From: Euborellia annulipes | Lineage: Eukaryota > Arthropoda > Insecta > Dermaptera > Anisolabididae | DNA: 64,000 nt | Direction: 5' to 3' | Assembly (NCBI GenBank): GCA_023213315.1 | Contig: JAKCPI010002900.1 | Coordinates: forward strand, 62,001-126,000 | Shown here: positions 20,185 through 31,533 of the stretch, one piece after another | Layout: each line of letters begins with the position of its first letter | Position numbering within the stretch: position 1 is the stretch's first letter | Notes under the pieces: generated by a model | The model's input: the letters and a program-made list of their open reading frames with translations, nothing else | Database searches by the model: none | Told to the model about the DNA's origin: nothing | Translations under genes and position numbers: made by a program

Positions 20185-20468
20185 ACCTTGATACAAGGGT
20201 GGATACAAGGGGGAGGGGGGGAGTAAAGGGGTAATTACCCCCCCCCGAGATTTGAAAAAATACTTTTTTTTCGAAAAAAAATTTATTTTTAAAGTAAAAT
20301 TTTAAAAATTAATACTCTAAAATTTGATTTGTATTTATATTCTGGCAAACAAGTACAGAATGCCCCTTTAAATTACCGAAATTAAGAAAAAATTGTGTGC
20401 TGTGCGACGAGTCACACCAGATTACCCCCCCCCCCTGAGAAACAACTCTGGACCCGTCCTTGCCTTGA
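20185..20468. mobile_element. Degenerate G/C-tract element
   Basis: The left end, CAAGGGTGGATACAAGG plus a G run, is loosely inverted at the right as a C run plus CTCTGGACCCGTCCTTG. Such ends occur on hAT-like elements. A DHR 5'-hairpin remnant (about 20345-20424, GTCACACCAGATTA) lies inside. TSD not clear. Confidence 0.35.
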
Positions 20469-21540
20469 GAACATTCTCTATATCAAAGTATATGCTTGTG
20501 AAAATGGCTTAAAACCAAGTACCAGTAGCAATTAAATAAAAAAAACATTAAATAAAATTTATGATAAAAAAAAAAAACATGTCAAAAACTTTCATATTTA
20601 AAAAGAACTTTCTATTTTATTGAAAATTCCTTAAAAATAAATTTCTTTCATCCATTATTATTGCTAATAATTCGTCACGAAATTTCTTTGAATTCGCAAT
20701 ATGCAATATTTTTACTGTTAGTGGAGAAATAAATAACGAAAACTACTTTAAATTTTCCATCTCGAAGATGTTTTCCATTAAATCAAGATCAAAAAGAAAA
20801 AAAAATATCGTCTATTTTAAGTTAATCTCTCTCCGATTTGGAATGTAATATTTTGAAAGGGATGAGATAAGATCCATTAAAGTTAAACCAAAATCCTTCC
20901 TTGGTCAGAAATGTAAATATTTGCGTCGAGGGTTTTCGTATTATTTACTTTGTGGGAATCATTTCTTCTAATTTTCCATCTCAATACTCGTCAATTATTT
21001 GTTTTATAATTATCTTCTTTTGTTTTTGATATAAAAAAGATATACTTGAAACGAATTTTTGTTATTAATTAATACACATTGATCTTGAGAACGTTGAAAC
21101 AAAAATTTCTTTAATTAAAAAAAAAAAAAAAAAAAAAATATAATCATTATTTTGTTTTTGAATGAGAAAAGCCTTGAAGCTATCAATTCTTTATTCTATC
21201 ACGGACTGACTTTCTTTCTTTTTTTTTTTATTAAAGTTTATTTAAATAAAAAAATTTAATAAAACTTTTATTTCTTGTTCTTGAATTATATTATTTAATC
21301 ATATTGATTACTTTTTTTAACCTGCTATCCGACTTCCCTTCGAAAGGGCAAAGAGAGTAGGAAACTGGAATACCGACGTAAAAATATAAAATAAGATACA
21401 AGTTCATAGTTAGAAAAATGTTCAATTAAATTTAGGTTTAAAGGGGAAACATATCGGAAATGTTATTTGTTTAACTAGCCACGGTGCACACCGTCGGCGG
21501 ACTCCACGCTTTTCCTTCATATGCCCCAATAATTAAGAAA
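20469..21540. other. AT-rich stretch, nothing recognised
   Basis: Low-complexity A run at about 21116-21138. A small GC-rich patch at 21478-21515 (CACCGTCGGCGGACTCC) has no assignment. Confidence 0.5.
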
Positions 21541-21782
21541 TTTTTTTTTTTTTTTAAAAAAACATCACACTTTTTCTCATTCACACTCACACTCACACAC
21601 ACATTACACTGTCTTTCGGCAACTCAGGCCATTTAAGACTTTAGACGATAACCGTTGTTGATAAATATTATAGGGGTAGGCATTCTTATTTAAGTCATTT
21701 GGTATAATTGGCTTAAATAAAATCATGGATTGGGGTCAAACGTTTGGTATACGAGGTTAGCTAACTCTACACCGAGGGCTAA
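21541..21782 (-). mobile_element. SINE-A copy, near full length
   Basis: Minus strand: AGCCCTCGGTGTAGAG head (degraded), CGTATACCAAACGTTTG, AATCCATGATTTTATTTAAG, GGCCTGAGTTGCCGAAAG, then GTGTGAGTGTGAATGAG and poly(A). The B-box region is partly deleted. TSD not evident. Confidence 0.75.
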
Positions 21783-23932
21783 TTAAGAAATATATCAATG
21801 TATTTTTGAACATTGTTAAAAACTGACCAACAGACAAAAAAAAGAAAAATAGGCTATATACACTTTCACTTTATAAAATTTCAACAATTTAACGTTTCTC
21901 TATACCACCCTGTATATTATAATTAATTTACATATTATTATAAAAATAAATTGCTTAATTTTAAATATCGTTTTTTTTTTATTTTTTTTACCTCTTGACT
22001 TGAATATGAAGGCCTAAATCAAAGTGAAAATTGAACTTTGTGCAAATGATGTTAGAGGTAAAATAAAAAAACAAAATTTAAAAGCAAAATATTAGGCAAT
22101 TTATTTTAATAATGACATGTAATTATAACATGAGTTTATACGGATTCTAAAGAAGTTTGGGAGTAGAAATAATGTAACACAAGGACAGCATTGTTAGCCT
22201 GAAATTAAATCTCGGATTAATAAAATTGCATTCCAATTTAATAAAGTTTCAACCGTAGACGTTTATTGAAACATTTTGTAAATTAAAATATACGTACAAA
22301 TAAAACAGTCGGTTATATATTTCAAGTAACTTATTGATTATAAACCATGGGTTGGGTACCGCTGGTCTTTCTAAAGCTCATTTAACCGAGAGGGAGAACA
22401 TTAAAAAATTCTTAAATTAATCAAAAAAAATTCAGAATTTTTATGTCGAATAAATAAATTAAATGAGGCGAAATAAAAATTAACTATCGACGTTTCGATT
22501 TGTCAAATCACAAAGAATTAAGCATTCTTTAGAACAATTTTAAATATTTATCAAATATTCTAATCTAAATTTAATTTTATTCTTAAGTCAGAATGGATTT
22601 AAATAATCACTCAAAAGTCATAAGCACTTTATACTATGCAATAGTGATTAAAGGTTTGAACATTAAAATAGAGTGGGTCCTTCAAATAAGAAACTCTCCT
22701 CTAATGTATCCCTAAAACCATCATTTATCCATATGATAAAATTTATGATTCTTCGTGGAATTAGGGTCAGGGAGTCCAGCCAGCTTCCCTTTAGTTACAC
22801 AGCAGAGCAAACAAACAAGAGATTAATCTAACTTATATAAGTGTTGACATAAACTTTTAATGATGCTAATAATGTCAATAATAGTTCTTTTAAATAGGAA
22901 AGGATTAATAACAAACTAGCAAGTTGAAATAATTTCTCTTGATGTAGTTTTAGTTTTAGGGTAAATTAAATGAATTCTATCATAAAAGTTATATAAGACT
23001 TAAGAGTTATATTTTGATAGAGTCTAATAATTTGTTATTCAAGAATAATGGCGGAAAATTCAACGATTGAATGTTGGAGATAAATTTTTTGATGATAATA
23101 TATTTTCAATTTCAATATATATTTTTTTAAATAAATATTCAAAAATCCGTCAACTTGGAAGTGCCGGATTTGGAATACTTATAGCTTAATTTGTTGTAAA
23201 TATTTATTGCTTAATTTGTTGCAAAATAAATGACAAAATGCCAAACAATCATGTAATTAAACCCCAAATGAAAGACAAATTAAATTTTAATGTTCGCTAC
23301 CTAATTAAAGATTGTACGGAATTTTAGTTCAACTAATTGTAAGTAAAAAATTGAGATAAGTTAATTTAAAATATTATTTTACAATAACATTTTTAATAAA
23401 CAAAATAAACAAGATAATTACAAAATGTTAAGTTTTGTGGAAAATGAAAGACGTAAGCTTTGGAGAGCGGGTTGGATTCTTGATTTTAATTTAATTGTCT
23501 ATAATAAAAGGGGATGTACTGGTGTACATTCAAGAGAGAACGGGAGAATATTTAAACCATATTTTATTAAATAATGTTTCAATTTATAAATTCATTAAAA
23601 AGGACATTATATCTAATTTTGGATAAGTCGCTTGGGAGCAGATGGTAACAAGAGAGAGAGAGGAGGGGATGATGTTCTCCTTTCTACGTCATCTTAGTTA
23701 TTTACTATCCAAAGTCATTTTAATTCGATAATTCTAATTAAAAGCAAGTCAAATTCAAATGAGAATTATCCAATTTTTTTTTTCACAGATTTAAATGTGT
23801 CAAAATGATTATGCTAATTAAAAAGACATCGTCTGGGAAATTTTTGATTATTAGAAGCGTAGAAATTTAAAAATTATCTGATCACTGAGAGAAAAATTCT
23901 TAGATTTTCCCATATCTTAAAACAGTGGTTTC
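21783..23932. other. AT-rich stretch, nothing recognised
   Basis: Over 2 kb with no ORF, palindrome or repeat relative recognised. GACGTTTCG near 22489 may be a stray hammerhead-like end. Confidence 0.5.
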
Positions 23933-24168
23933 CAAACTTTATGTTACCACGCCTCCCTTAAAAATATTTATTCTTATGACGCCCCCCCCTCCCATTTTAT
24001 AAAATAATACAAAAACAAAAATTAAAAATATAAATTTATATAAAAATATTTTTATTTATTTATTCTTATTTATATTAAAACTAGCAATTATTTGGAAAAT
24101 TGGTCCTGGGGGTCAATATTCGCGCCTCCCCTTAGACTAGTCGGCGCCTCACAGTTTGGAACACGCTG
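23933..24168. mobile_element. hAT MITE copy 2
   Basis: Starts CAGTGGTTTCCAAACTTTA and ends CACAGTTTGGAACACGCTG, a typical hAT TIR pair. About 236 bp, no ORF, with CGCCTCCCTTAAAAATATTT near one end and ATTCGCGCCTCCCCTTAG near the other, as in copy 3. The 8-bp flanks (TCTTAAAA, GTATAAAG) match only in part. Confidence 0.85.
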
Positions 24169-24202
24169 GTATAAAGGTAATTTATGGCTGGTGGAATTTG
24201 TA

Positions 24203-24410
24203 TCAGGAATGAAAGTTAGAAGAAAACGCAACCAGAATTTTTTCTTTAAAAATATATTTTAACAGCCTACGTTTCGACCTTGGTAAAAGCCATCCTCGGA
24301 TGACCACTAACAGCTCCGATGATGGCTTTGACCAAAGCCGAAACGTCAGCTGTTAAAATATATTTTTAAAGAAAAATTCTGGTTTCGTTTTTTCTAACTA
24401 CCATTCCTGA
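24203..24410. repeat. Fold-back repeat with hammerhead-like cores
   Basis: Arms of about 95 bp pair from TCAGGAATGAAAGTTAGA to its complement at 24393-24410. The right arm (24309-24354) has a full hammerhead-like layout: stem I AACAGCT/AGCTGTT (perfect 7 bp), core CCGATGA, stem II GGCTTT/AAAGCC, then GAAACGTC. The left arm, on the minus strand, has CCGAGGA, a stem II with G-U pairs, then GAAACGTA. The core U4 position is C in both. Known Penelope-like elements carry such ribozymes in their terminal repeats. Confidence 0.75.
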
Positions 24411-24419
24411 AGAAAAATA

Positions 24420-24694
24420 TTTTTCTCAAATCTTATTTTCACGCCCTAGGGGAGTGCCTAACTTAAATATAAAATTTCAACCTCTCAGTTCAATTCCTTC
24501 ATGCTTTAAATTGAACCCAAACAGACACACAGACAGAACATGTCTCGAAAACCATTTTTTTGGATTCAGGGGACCTCAAAATGAATATATCCATCAAAGT
24601 CTAGACATCGAATTTTTGACATGAATCCAATAATTCTCTCTATATACATGTATATGGATATTAACTTATACATATAGGTAAGAGAAAGTAAAAA
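24420..24694 (+). mobile_element. DHR element copy 6, 3' part
   Basis: From CTAACTTAAATATAAAATTT through TTTTGGATTCAGGGGACCTC to the GGTAAGAGAAAGTAAAAA end. The 5' half is absent; its left edge abuts the fold-back. Confidence 0.72.
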
Positions 24695-24707
24695 TTCAAA
24701 TCCTATT

Positions 24708-25735
24708 TGAGATTAGTTCTAAATACAAAAAGATGCGGTAACTCACCCCAGTAAAATTCTAAGTGGACTAATCATATCTTACTTTTCTACCTAATGAAAA
24801 AAATCCTTACAAAATTCTGCAAGGGATTCGATGGGTTCCTAAGTTACCCAATGTTAATATTATCTGTTTAAGAGAGTTTCGAAATTCTCAAAAATTAATT
24901 CCGCCCCAGTAATAAGAAATTTTAGAATGATATTAAAATGTTTCTACCCCACTATGCTATTTGCTAAATATTGAATATAAATTTTAACTCAAACAGAATG
25001 CACTTATTTTTAGTAAAAGTATTAAAAAACATTAATATCTTTGTGCATTTTAGGGGATGGGACATTAACCCCCATGTTTAATTCCTTCATACCTCCCACC
25101 CCCCTTTAAGGAAATGCGAGCCTTCACCGCGAAATTAATCTCAAAATAATTTGAATAGATTTATAAATAATTATTTTAATTTTTATTTTATTTTCATATT
25201 CAAAAGAATCGTTTTTCTCAGTCAAATTATTTGTTTCTATCATTTTTTTTTTCAACGATAAAATGCATAATAATTACCTTAAATAAGACACTCAAGAGGG
25301 TGTGCTGGTTGACGGTGAGGTCAGGGTGAATTACACTAGATTAATTATTCACTTTGATTCACTTTAAACACAAAAAAAGAGCAGCGCCTGCATCTCGGCC
25401 ACGCGCTCGACTGAACGAGAGATAGACTTGTCTCTCTCTGTTTGTATAGGAATAAAACAGATGAAAATAACAATTCCCTTTTTATTAAAAGTAAAAAAAT
25501 ACCTTTTGCTCTAATCTAACTATATTTAAAACTGGAAAAGAATGTCAACAAGTGATATTTAGAATATTCCAAGGCCCTTCTTAAATAATCAACCCTTCAT
25601 CCCCCCTAATCAAAATAATAACGCTATTTTTTGAATGTTTTCTATTTATTTGGCTTCGATTTAGCTAAAATAAATTTAAAAAACATTTTTTTTTTTTTTT
25701 CAATTTTTCAACCCCTTATCCAATCCTAATAAATA
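24708..25735 (+). repeat. Paralogous segment, copy 2 (without insertions)
   Basis: Collinear counterpart of 16146-18317. It lacks both DHR insertions, so it preserves the pre-insertion sequence at both sites (near 25165 and 25632). Confidence 0.85.
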
Positions 25736-25871
25736 AAATAATTAACAATGCTATCGCCTTCGGCGAGCTTCGCGTCTAGTCAGAAAAAAAATTAAAACCC
25801 TGAAAAACTTCCCTGGATCCGTCTTTGGGTTTTATACATAGTATAATTTTCTAGAATGTCTTACTTTAGGC
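25736..25871. other. Spacer with a small GC patch
   Basis: GCTATCGCCTTCGGCGAGC at 25750-25768 contains the palindrome CGCCTTCGGCG. Probably a fragment of the GC-cored repeat seen at 140-242. Confidence 0.35.
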
Positions 25872-26195
25872 CAGTGGTTTATGTTACAACGCCTCCCTTA
25901 AAAATATTTAATCGTATGACGCCCCCTACCCCACACATTTAATAAAATAATACAAAAACAAAAAATTTTAATACTAAAAAATATAAATTTATATAAAAAT
26001 ATATTTTTTTATTTATTCATATTTATTATTTTAATTAAAAACTCCGTCCCAGAATCTTCTAAATTATTTTATTATTTTATATTTATAAAACTAGCAATCA
26101 TTTGGAAAATTGATCTTGGTGGCCAATATTCGCGCCTCCCCTTAGACAGCCCGCGCCTCCCTAGGGAGGCGCGCCTCACAGTTTGGAAAACGCTG
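25872..26195. mobile_element. hAT MITE copy 3
   Basis: CAGTGGTTTATGTTACAACG at the left and CACAGTTTGGAAAACGCTG at the right. About 324 bp, longer than copy 2 because of an internal AT-rich stretch. A GC palindrome GCGCCTCCCTAGGGAGGCGC lies at about 26153-26172. No ORF. Confidence 0.82.
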
Positions 26196-26244
26196 TCTTA
26201 AAACATGGCGTTTAAAATGAACTTTTGCTAATTGATCATTTTTT

Positions 26245-26864
26245 TACTTTCTCTTTTCTCTATATAGGTTAATATAAAGAGAGAGAAAGTATTGGATTCA
26301 TGTCAAAAATTCGATGTCGAGATTTTGATGGATATACACGGGCCCTGAATCCAAAAAAGTGGTTTTCGCGACATGTGTCTGTCTGTGAACAAAATATCTC
26401 AAGAACGAAAAGAGCTAGGAGGTTGAAATTTTATATTTAACTTAAGCACCATCCTGGTACGTGACACGAAGCTTTTGAACAAAATCGGCCAAAAAATACT
26501 AGTACTTTATTGATGTACTATTTCAATTTTTTTCTATTTTCTCAAAATTTCATAATGATTTGGGATTAAAATTCAAAAATCAATTATTTTTTAGATTCTC
26601 TTTAAAATGTATATTCTCATTTTTCCCTGAACATTGTTTGAAGCACACTTTAATCTTGTGTTTCATAGGAAAGATTGGGGAAATGATTGCCATGGTAACA
26701 AAATATAAATATTGCATTTTCCCATGTTTATAAATTTTGAATTCTTATATTTCGGAGGAAACTAAATATATCTCGACACTAAAAAAATCTGGTGTGACAA
26801 CCACAGAACACAACTTTCGATTACCGAAAGTTGTGTGCTGTGCGACCAGTCACACCAGATTTTT
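26245..26864 (-). mobile_element. DHR element copy 7, nearly complete
   Basis: Minus strand: 5' CTGGTGTGACTGGTCGCACAG hairpin (loop shortened, so the subterminal ACTTTCTCTTACCT is lost), GTGTCGAGATATATTTAG, TACCATGGCAATCATTTCC, GAGAAAATAGAAAAAA, and a 3' GAGAGAAAAGAGAAAGTAAAA end. Confidence 0.75.
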
Positions 26865-27375
26865 TTTCCATTTGTCAAATTATAATTAAAAAACACCTCA
26901 TTTTATTATTATATACATATAAAACTCTAATATTTAAATATCATTATTAAAAATCTCGCAAAACCTTCTTTTTAATTAATTTTTTTTTTCAATATACGTT
27001 TATAATAATTTGGTTGACAATTTAAAAAAGAGAAAAAAGGCGTTAATTATAGCCTAAAAGAAAATTCAATGAAAATGAAGCCTCAAATCTAACATAATGA
27101 ATGGGTATAAAAAATTCAATTAAATTTTTAGAATTGAAAGCATCAGCAATCGATAATCTATTTGTTTTTAGGTGAAATATTAATCAATTAAATATTTTTT
27201 TTTTTTTTTTTTGAATTCAATTAAAATTAAAGACTAAAAAAGCAATATTTTTTATAATTTTAGTTAAAGAAAAAAAAATTTCAATTAAAGTTCAGTCGAT
27301 TGCATGATTAAATTAAAATATCTGTCTTCTGCTAAAATTAAATTTTATTCGTTTTAAAAAGAAGCTTGTAATAGA
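26865..27375. other. AT-rich stretch, nothing recognised
   Basis: A T run at 27195-27212. No other features. Confidence 0.5.
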
Positions 27376-27624
27376 GGGGCCCTCGGGCTTGGTGTAGTTG
27401 GTAGCGTGCCTTCCTACTGTACCGAACGCGACGTTCGAAGGTTCGGGCCCCAGGTAGTTCGATGATTTTAATTTGTATACCAAATGGCTTAAATAGAAAT
27501 TCCTGGACCCCTAATAGATATATTAATAATTAACGGTTAACGAAAAGTCTTAAATTGCCTAAGTTGCCAGACTGTGTGAGTGAGAGTGTGAATGAGAAAA
27601 AAGTGTTTTTTTTTTTTTTTTTAA
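27376..27624 (+). mobile_element. SINE-A copy, full length
   Basis: GGGCCCTCGGGCTTGGTGTA head with an A-box-like TGGTGTAGTTGG, GGTTCGGGCCCCAGG B-box region, GGCTTAAATAGAAATTCCTG body, GTGTGAGTGAGAGTG tail. The A-tail region here is a T run and then AAAGAAAAA. Flanks share AAGCTTGT (27362-27369 and 27636-27643), a plausible short TSD. Confidence 0.8.
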
Positions 27625-27764
27625 AGAAAAAAAAAGCTTGTTTGTACAAAGAAATTATGATTTGCCACTTAGGCAATGGAATATGAGCGAAGATTTGACG
27701 GATCTCTTTGTTGAATGTGATTATAAAATCAAAGTTAGGAATAAAAAATTTGTTTGTAGCTCCG

Positions 27765-27800
27765 ATGATGGTTCAAACCCGAACCGAAACGTCAGCAAGT
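27765..27800 (+). repeat. Hammerhead-like core
   Basis: AGCT, CCGATGA, stem II GGTTC/GAACC (5 bp), GAAACGTC, AGC. Same layout as 24309-24354, with stem I reduced to about 3 bp. The partner arm is not visible. Probably a solo half of a fold-back repeat. Confidence 0.55.
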
Positions 27801-27879
27801 GATTAGTATTTTTTATTAAAATCGAATGAAATAAATTTGGCTGCATTCTTCTTTGGGAATTATTCCTTATTATTATATC

Positions 27880-28172
27880 TTGAAAACTGAATAAGTACAA
27901 CAGTAGTATTAGTAAGCCTATTCCTTGACCGATTTTATTTATAAGCTTATTTTCAGGACTAACTAATTTAAATATAAAATTTCAACTTCGGAGCCTTTTT
28001 CCTTTATTTGAATTCAGACAGATATTTTGAGGGATCCACTTTTTTAGACACAGGAAGGCCTCCAAACGGATATTTCCATCAAAATTTTAACATCGATTTT
28101 TTGAAATAAATAAATACTTTTTATCTATATACAAATATTAACATAACAAATAGTGTTAAGAGAAAGTCAAAA
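27880..28172 (+). mobile_element. DHR element copy 8, degenerate 3' part
   Basis: TTTAAATATAAAATTTCAAC, GACAGATATTTTGAGGGATC, TTTCCATCAAAATTTTAACA and a terminal GTTAAGAGAAAGTC. Much diverged; an old copy. Confidence 0.55.
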
Positions 28173-28244
28173 TTACTATGAGACAAAAAAAAAAATTAAA
28201 TGAAAAAAAGCTTATAATTTTCAAACGAGAGAAAAATTCATATA

Positions 28245-28499
28245 CAGTGAAATCTCGCTTAACAAACATAATTCGTTCCAGAATCATACTCGTAAAGCGA
28301 TACACTCATTATGCGAAACAATAACTTTCTCCCCATAGAGCTGTCTCCTCCATGACACCGACTGATGTAACACAATCCGAGACTTCCCCTTTCCTACTCG
28401 TTATGCGAAATGCAGCTCGTTAAGCAAGTCATTCTTTTTGTTTTGGTCGTTATGCGAATTACTCGTTATGAAAGGTGCTCGCTAAGCGAGATTCAACTG
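28245..28499. mobile_element. Tc1/mariner (pogo-like) MITE
   Basis: 255 bp with TIRs CAGTGAAATCTCGCTTAAC and its near complement GCTAAGCGAGATTCAACTG, flanked by TA on both sides (28243-28244, 28500-28501). TIRs with CTCG(C/T)TTA and TA duplication are typical of pogo/Tigger-type elements. Internally, motifs such as CGTTATGCGAA repeat several times. No ORF. Confidence 0.85.
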
Positions 28500-29115
28500 T
28501 ATTAATATATTCATAAAAAATATTCATATTCATTTAAGAAAAATAAAGGCAAAGTAATACCCTAGTAAAATAAGTATAGACATTTTTCCTCCTTTTTGGT
28601 GTCATCAAAACAAGATAATGATAACAATAGTTTAATTTTACAAAGAAAGAAAAAAAATCCAAATTTTTTTTAAATTATAAAATGGATGGATTAATTTTAG
28701 TGTAAAGAACTAAAGATTGTAACTTCAGCTCCATAATTAGCATCTCGATAAATAAGATAATAATAATAAAAACAATAATCTAATAAATTAACCATCGACA
28801 TTATTCAACTCATGCATAAACAAAACCGATATCCTTTGGTGTTAGTTGCATTGACTCCACTCAAACTATTCAACCTGTTATCTCTTGTTTATTTTTCATC
28901 AATAAATAATTCCCGAATTAACTTAAGATAAATATTGATTCTAGATGATAGTTAACAATTAATAATACAACCCGAATCAATTATTAGGTGACTTTATTTG
29001 TGGAATAAATAATAAATATTTTTTTTCTGAGTAGGAAACTCGAAGAGCTGAAGTCACTTCACCAACACGGATGGACGGTGTGTACTTATTAAAAGATATT
29101 TTTAGAAAATTTTTT
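28500..29115. other. AT-rich stretch, nothing recognised
   Basis: No ORF, hairpin or repeat relative recognised. Confidence 0.5.
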
Positions 29116-29116
29116 A

Positions 29117-29256
29117 ATATTTTTTATTAAATGTTTCAAGGTCGACTGTTTTGCAAATTTTCAGTTTCGATATTATATCATCGCCATGTTTTAATTTCTA
29201 TATTAGAAACTAAAAAATTTGCAAATCGGTCGACCTTGAAACATTTAATAAAAAAT
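29117..29256. repeat. Inverted repeat, arms about 45 bp
   Basis: TTTTTATTAAATGTTTCAAG then GTCGAC at the left pairs with GTCGACCTTGAAACATTTAA at the right; inner arms share GCAAATTTT. The GGGCCC retroposon inserted at its right edge. Confidence 0.7.
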
Positions 29257-29260
29257 TTTC

Positions 29261-29492
29261 AGGGGCCCACATACTGAGGGGGAATTGGATGGTGACCACG
29301 AGCTGGGACAGACAGTTCTGTTCTTTGTATTTCTGTCTCTTCTGTTTGTTTCCTGTTTTCAACAGGTGTTAGACCGTGCGACGGGCCAACCTGTTCTATT
29401 CTTCACGGTCGCAAAAACACATGATAGGATTAGAGGGAAAAAGTTAGGTCTGCCGACCCCGAATCGCGAGAAAAAGGCGAAAACAAAAGAAG
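29261..29492 (+). mobile_element. GGGCCC retroposon copy 2
   Basis: Sense strand is plus here: AGGGGCCCACATACTG start, CACGAGCTGGGACAGACAG, TGCGACGGGCC, GGTCGCAAAAACACATG, CTGCCGACCCCGAATCGCG, ending ...CAAAAGAAG. A 10-bp TSD, AAAAATTTTC, lies at 29251-29260 and 29493-29502. The most diverged of the four copies. The 78-codon ORF at 29285-29521 runs into the flank and is not conserved. Confidence 0.75.
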
Positions 29493-29502
29493 AAAAATTT
29501 TC

Positions 29503-30417
29503 TAAAAATTTGTTTTTATAAATATACATCGTCCAATCGCGTTGATGGCGTGACTGAAACTCTTCGAGTTTTTTATCATCCCAAAATCAAAATATTTTTT
29601 TTATAAGAAATTCAGTAATTAAACAAATTTGTCTTGAACAAAAACAATTATTAAGACTTTACTGAGAAATATTTTATTATTTTTTTAAATAAATTTGTTT
29701 CATATTATGAATACTTTGTTTTACTGAAAATCTAGTAACTTAAAAGGATTATCTTTAGTATAAACTCCCCAGAGAAGAGAAGAATGCGCACAGTACAATC
29801 GAGTATAAACGTCAATCAATTTAAAATGCAGTCAAGGGATTCTATTCGTCCTTGGAGCTAAAACTGAGAACGTATTATCATTAATTGGACTAATCACCTT
29901 CACCCCCTTCTCCTTTATCTCTCTCTGTTGCTGTCTATTTTAAGTGATCCAAAGGGAGATCGATTTTCCGAATTGAGAGACAAGTTCACTCAAATGGAGA
30001 TCTTTAATTATATAAATGGAGAGTTTAATTTAAATAAATACTAACATTTGTTTATTGGGAATAAAAAAAAAAACACTTCTGAAAATGTAATTGTCAATCA
30101 TTTTATCCATTCCACTTAAAGGTCTTCAGATTTTAAATAATTCATTTAAATTTAAAAAAAAAATTGTAAATGACGGAGTGAATTAAATATAGCCTATATT
30201 TATTTTCCATTTTGGGAAATGTGAAGAATCAATTAGAGAAAGGATTAAAATATGAGATAAAAGAAAACAGTAGAGTGACAAAATGGTGAAACAAAAGTAA
30301 GAGTTACAAATTTAAACAAAGAAAAGCCCGAGAACATGCGGGATTCTGAGAAGAAGAAAGAAAAGTCATTATCTTAATGAGAGGGAGGGGTGGTGTACGT
30401 ATATATATATATATACA
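29503..30417. other. AT-rich stretch, nothing recognised
   Basis: Ends in a short (TA)n run at 30398-30414. No gene signal. Confidence 0.5.
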
Positions 30418-31026
30418 TTAGGGTGGACCTTATTTTGAAAAAAGATGGAATTTTATCAACCTCCGCCCGGAAATTAGTTTGGAATGTCAAAAAAATGAGT
30501 CCTGAATTTTTACAGGTATTTCCAAGAAAAATAATAACCCATGCTGGAAAGCAGTTGAAATTTAACACGTGTTTTAAACGGGCTTTTCCGACAATAATAG
30601 ACTTTCAAACGTAACTTTTAGATGTAAAATTATGAAACTTAGTAAATTTACTTTTTTGAGGTCGCTGAGCTACAAAAATTTATTTTTGACACTAGCTGTC
30701 AAAAATGTCATCGATATTAAACAAATGTAACAAATTATTTTTGTGACAGCTAGGACTGTCAAAAATAAATTTTTGACAGCAAATTCGGGCTCAACGACCC
30801 CAAAAACGTTAGTATACTAAGCTTCATAATTTTTCGGAAAAATTTTTAAAAGTTTTTTATTTTCAGAAAACCCCATTTAAGACCCTTCCTAAATTTCGGT
30901 TAATGCCGTCATTTTGCCTGAAAAAATTAAAAAAAAAATTCAGGGCTCATTTTTTTGACATTCTAAACCAATTTCCGGACGGAGGACTATAAAATACAAT
31001 CTTTTTCAAAATAAAGGCCACCCTAA
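30418..31026. mobile_element. TIR element with TTAGGGTGG ends
   Basis: 609 bp bounded by TTAGGGTGG and CCACCCTAA. TIR similarity continues inwards (CCTTATTTTGAAAAAAGAT) for about 150 bp with gaps, including GTCAAAAAAATGAG(T/C)CCTGA. The centre (30654-30800) is a second palindrome with TTTTTGACAGC motifs and GAGGTCGCTGAGC. No transposase ORF; ORFs at 30374-30614 are TIR by-products. Superfamily not determined; TSD unclear. Confidence 0.75.
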
Positions 31027-31184
31027 AATGCATGGCCACTCTATTGAGTTCCCTAGAAAGCTGAAATTTTACTATAATAATAAGAGAGATGATGGTAACC
31101 AGATCTTAAAAATTTATAAAACTGCCGTAAAGAAAAGTACATTTTCAAAACGTATTATTTCTAATTAAGATGTTATCAATATAA
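31027..31184. other. Short AT-rich spacer
   Basis: Nothing recognised. Confidence 0.5.
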
Positions 31185-31390
31185 TTAAATATCAGTGAGG
31201 TGAATTATTACCCCCTCATTTTTAGTTATTGAATGAGTGAATGAATCCTTTATGAAGATACTATTAATGCTCCAAGTGAGCACAATTGGTCTCATGGAAT
31301 CCCCCCAAGGACAATACCCTAAGTGGAGACCGCTCTCAATATTAATGTGACAGCTCCAGCAGAGAAGGACAGACATACCCGGACAATGTA
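31185..31390 (+). other. GC-raised patch, possible exon
   Basis: About 43% GC in an AT-rich setting, not repeated in the window. On the plus strand a short frame from about 31250 reads MKILLMLQVSTIGLMES then PQGQYPKWRPL, with a secretion-signal-like start. A splice-donor-like CAATGTAAGG lies at about 31383. A minus-strand frame of 63 codons (31376-31185) is equally open. No homology is recognised, so this could be chance or a regulatory element. Confidence 0.15.
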
Positions 31391-31533
31391 AGGTTTAACA
31401 ATTTCCTATTTCGTATTAATATTTAACTGGCTCTTATTGTCTCCAGTTCTAAAAGTAAAAAAAAAATTTTTAAATTTATTTAAGGTCTTTTTTAAAGCTT
31501 TTGTGGGTTGAATTATTATTATTAGGAGAATTT

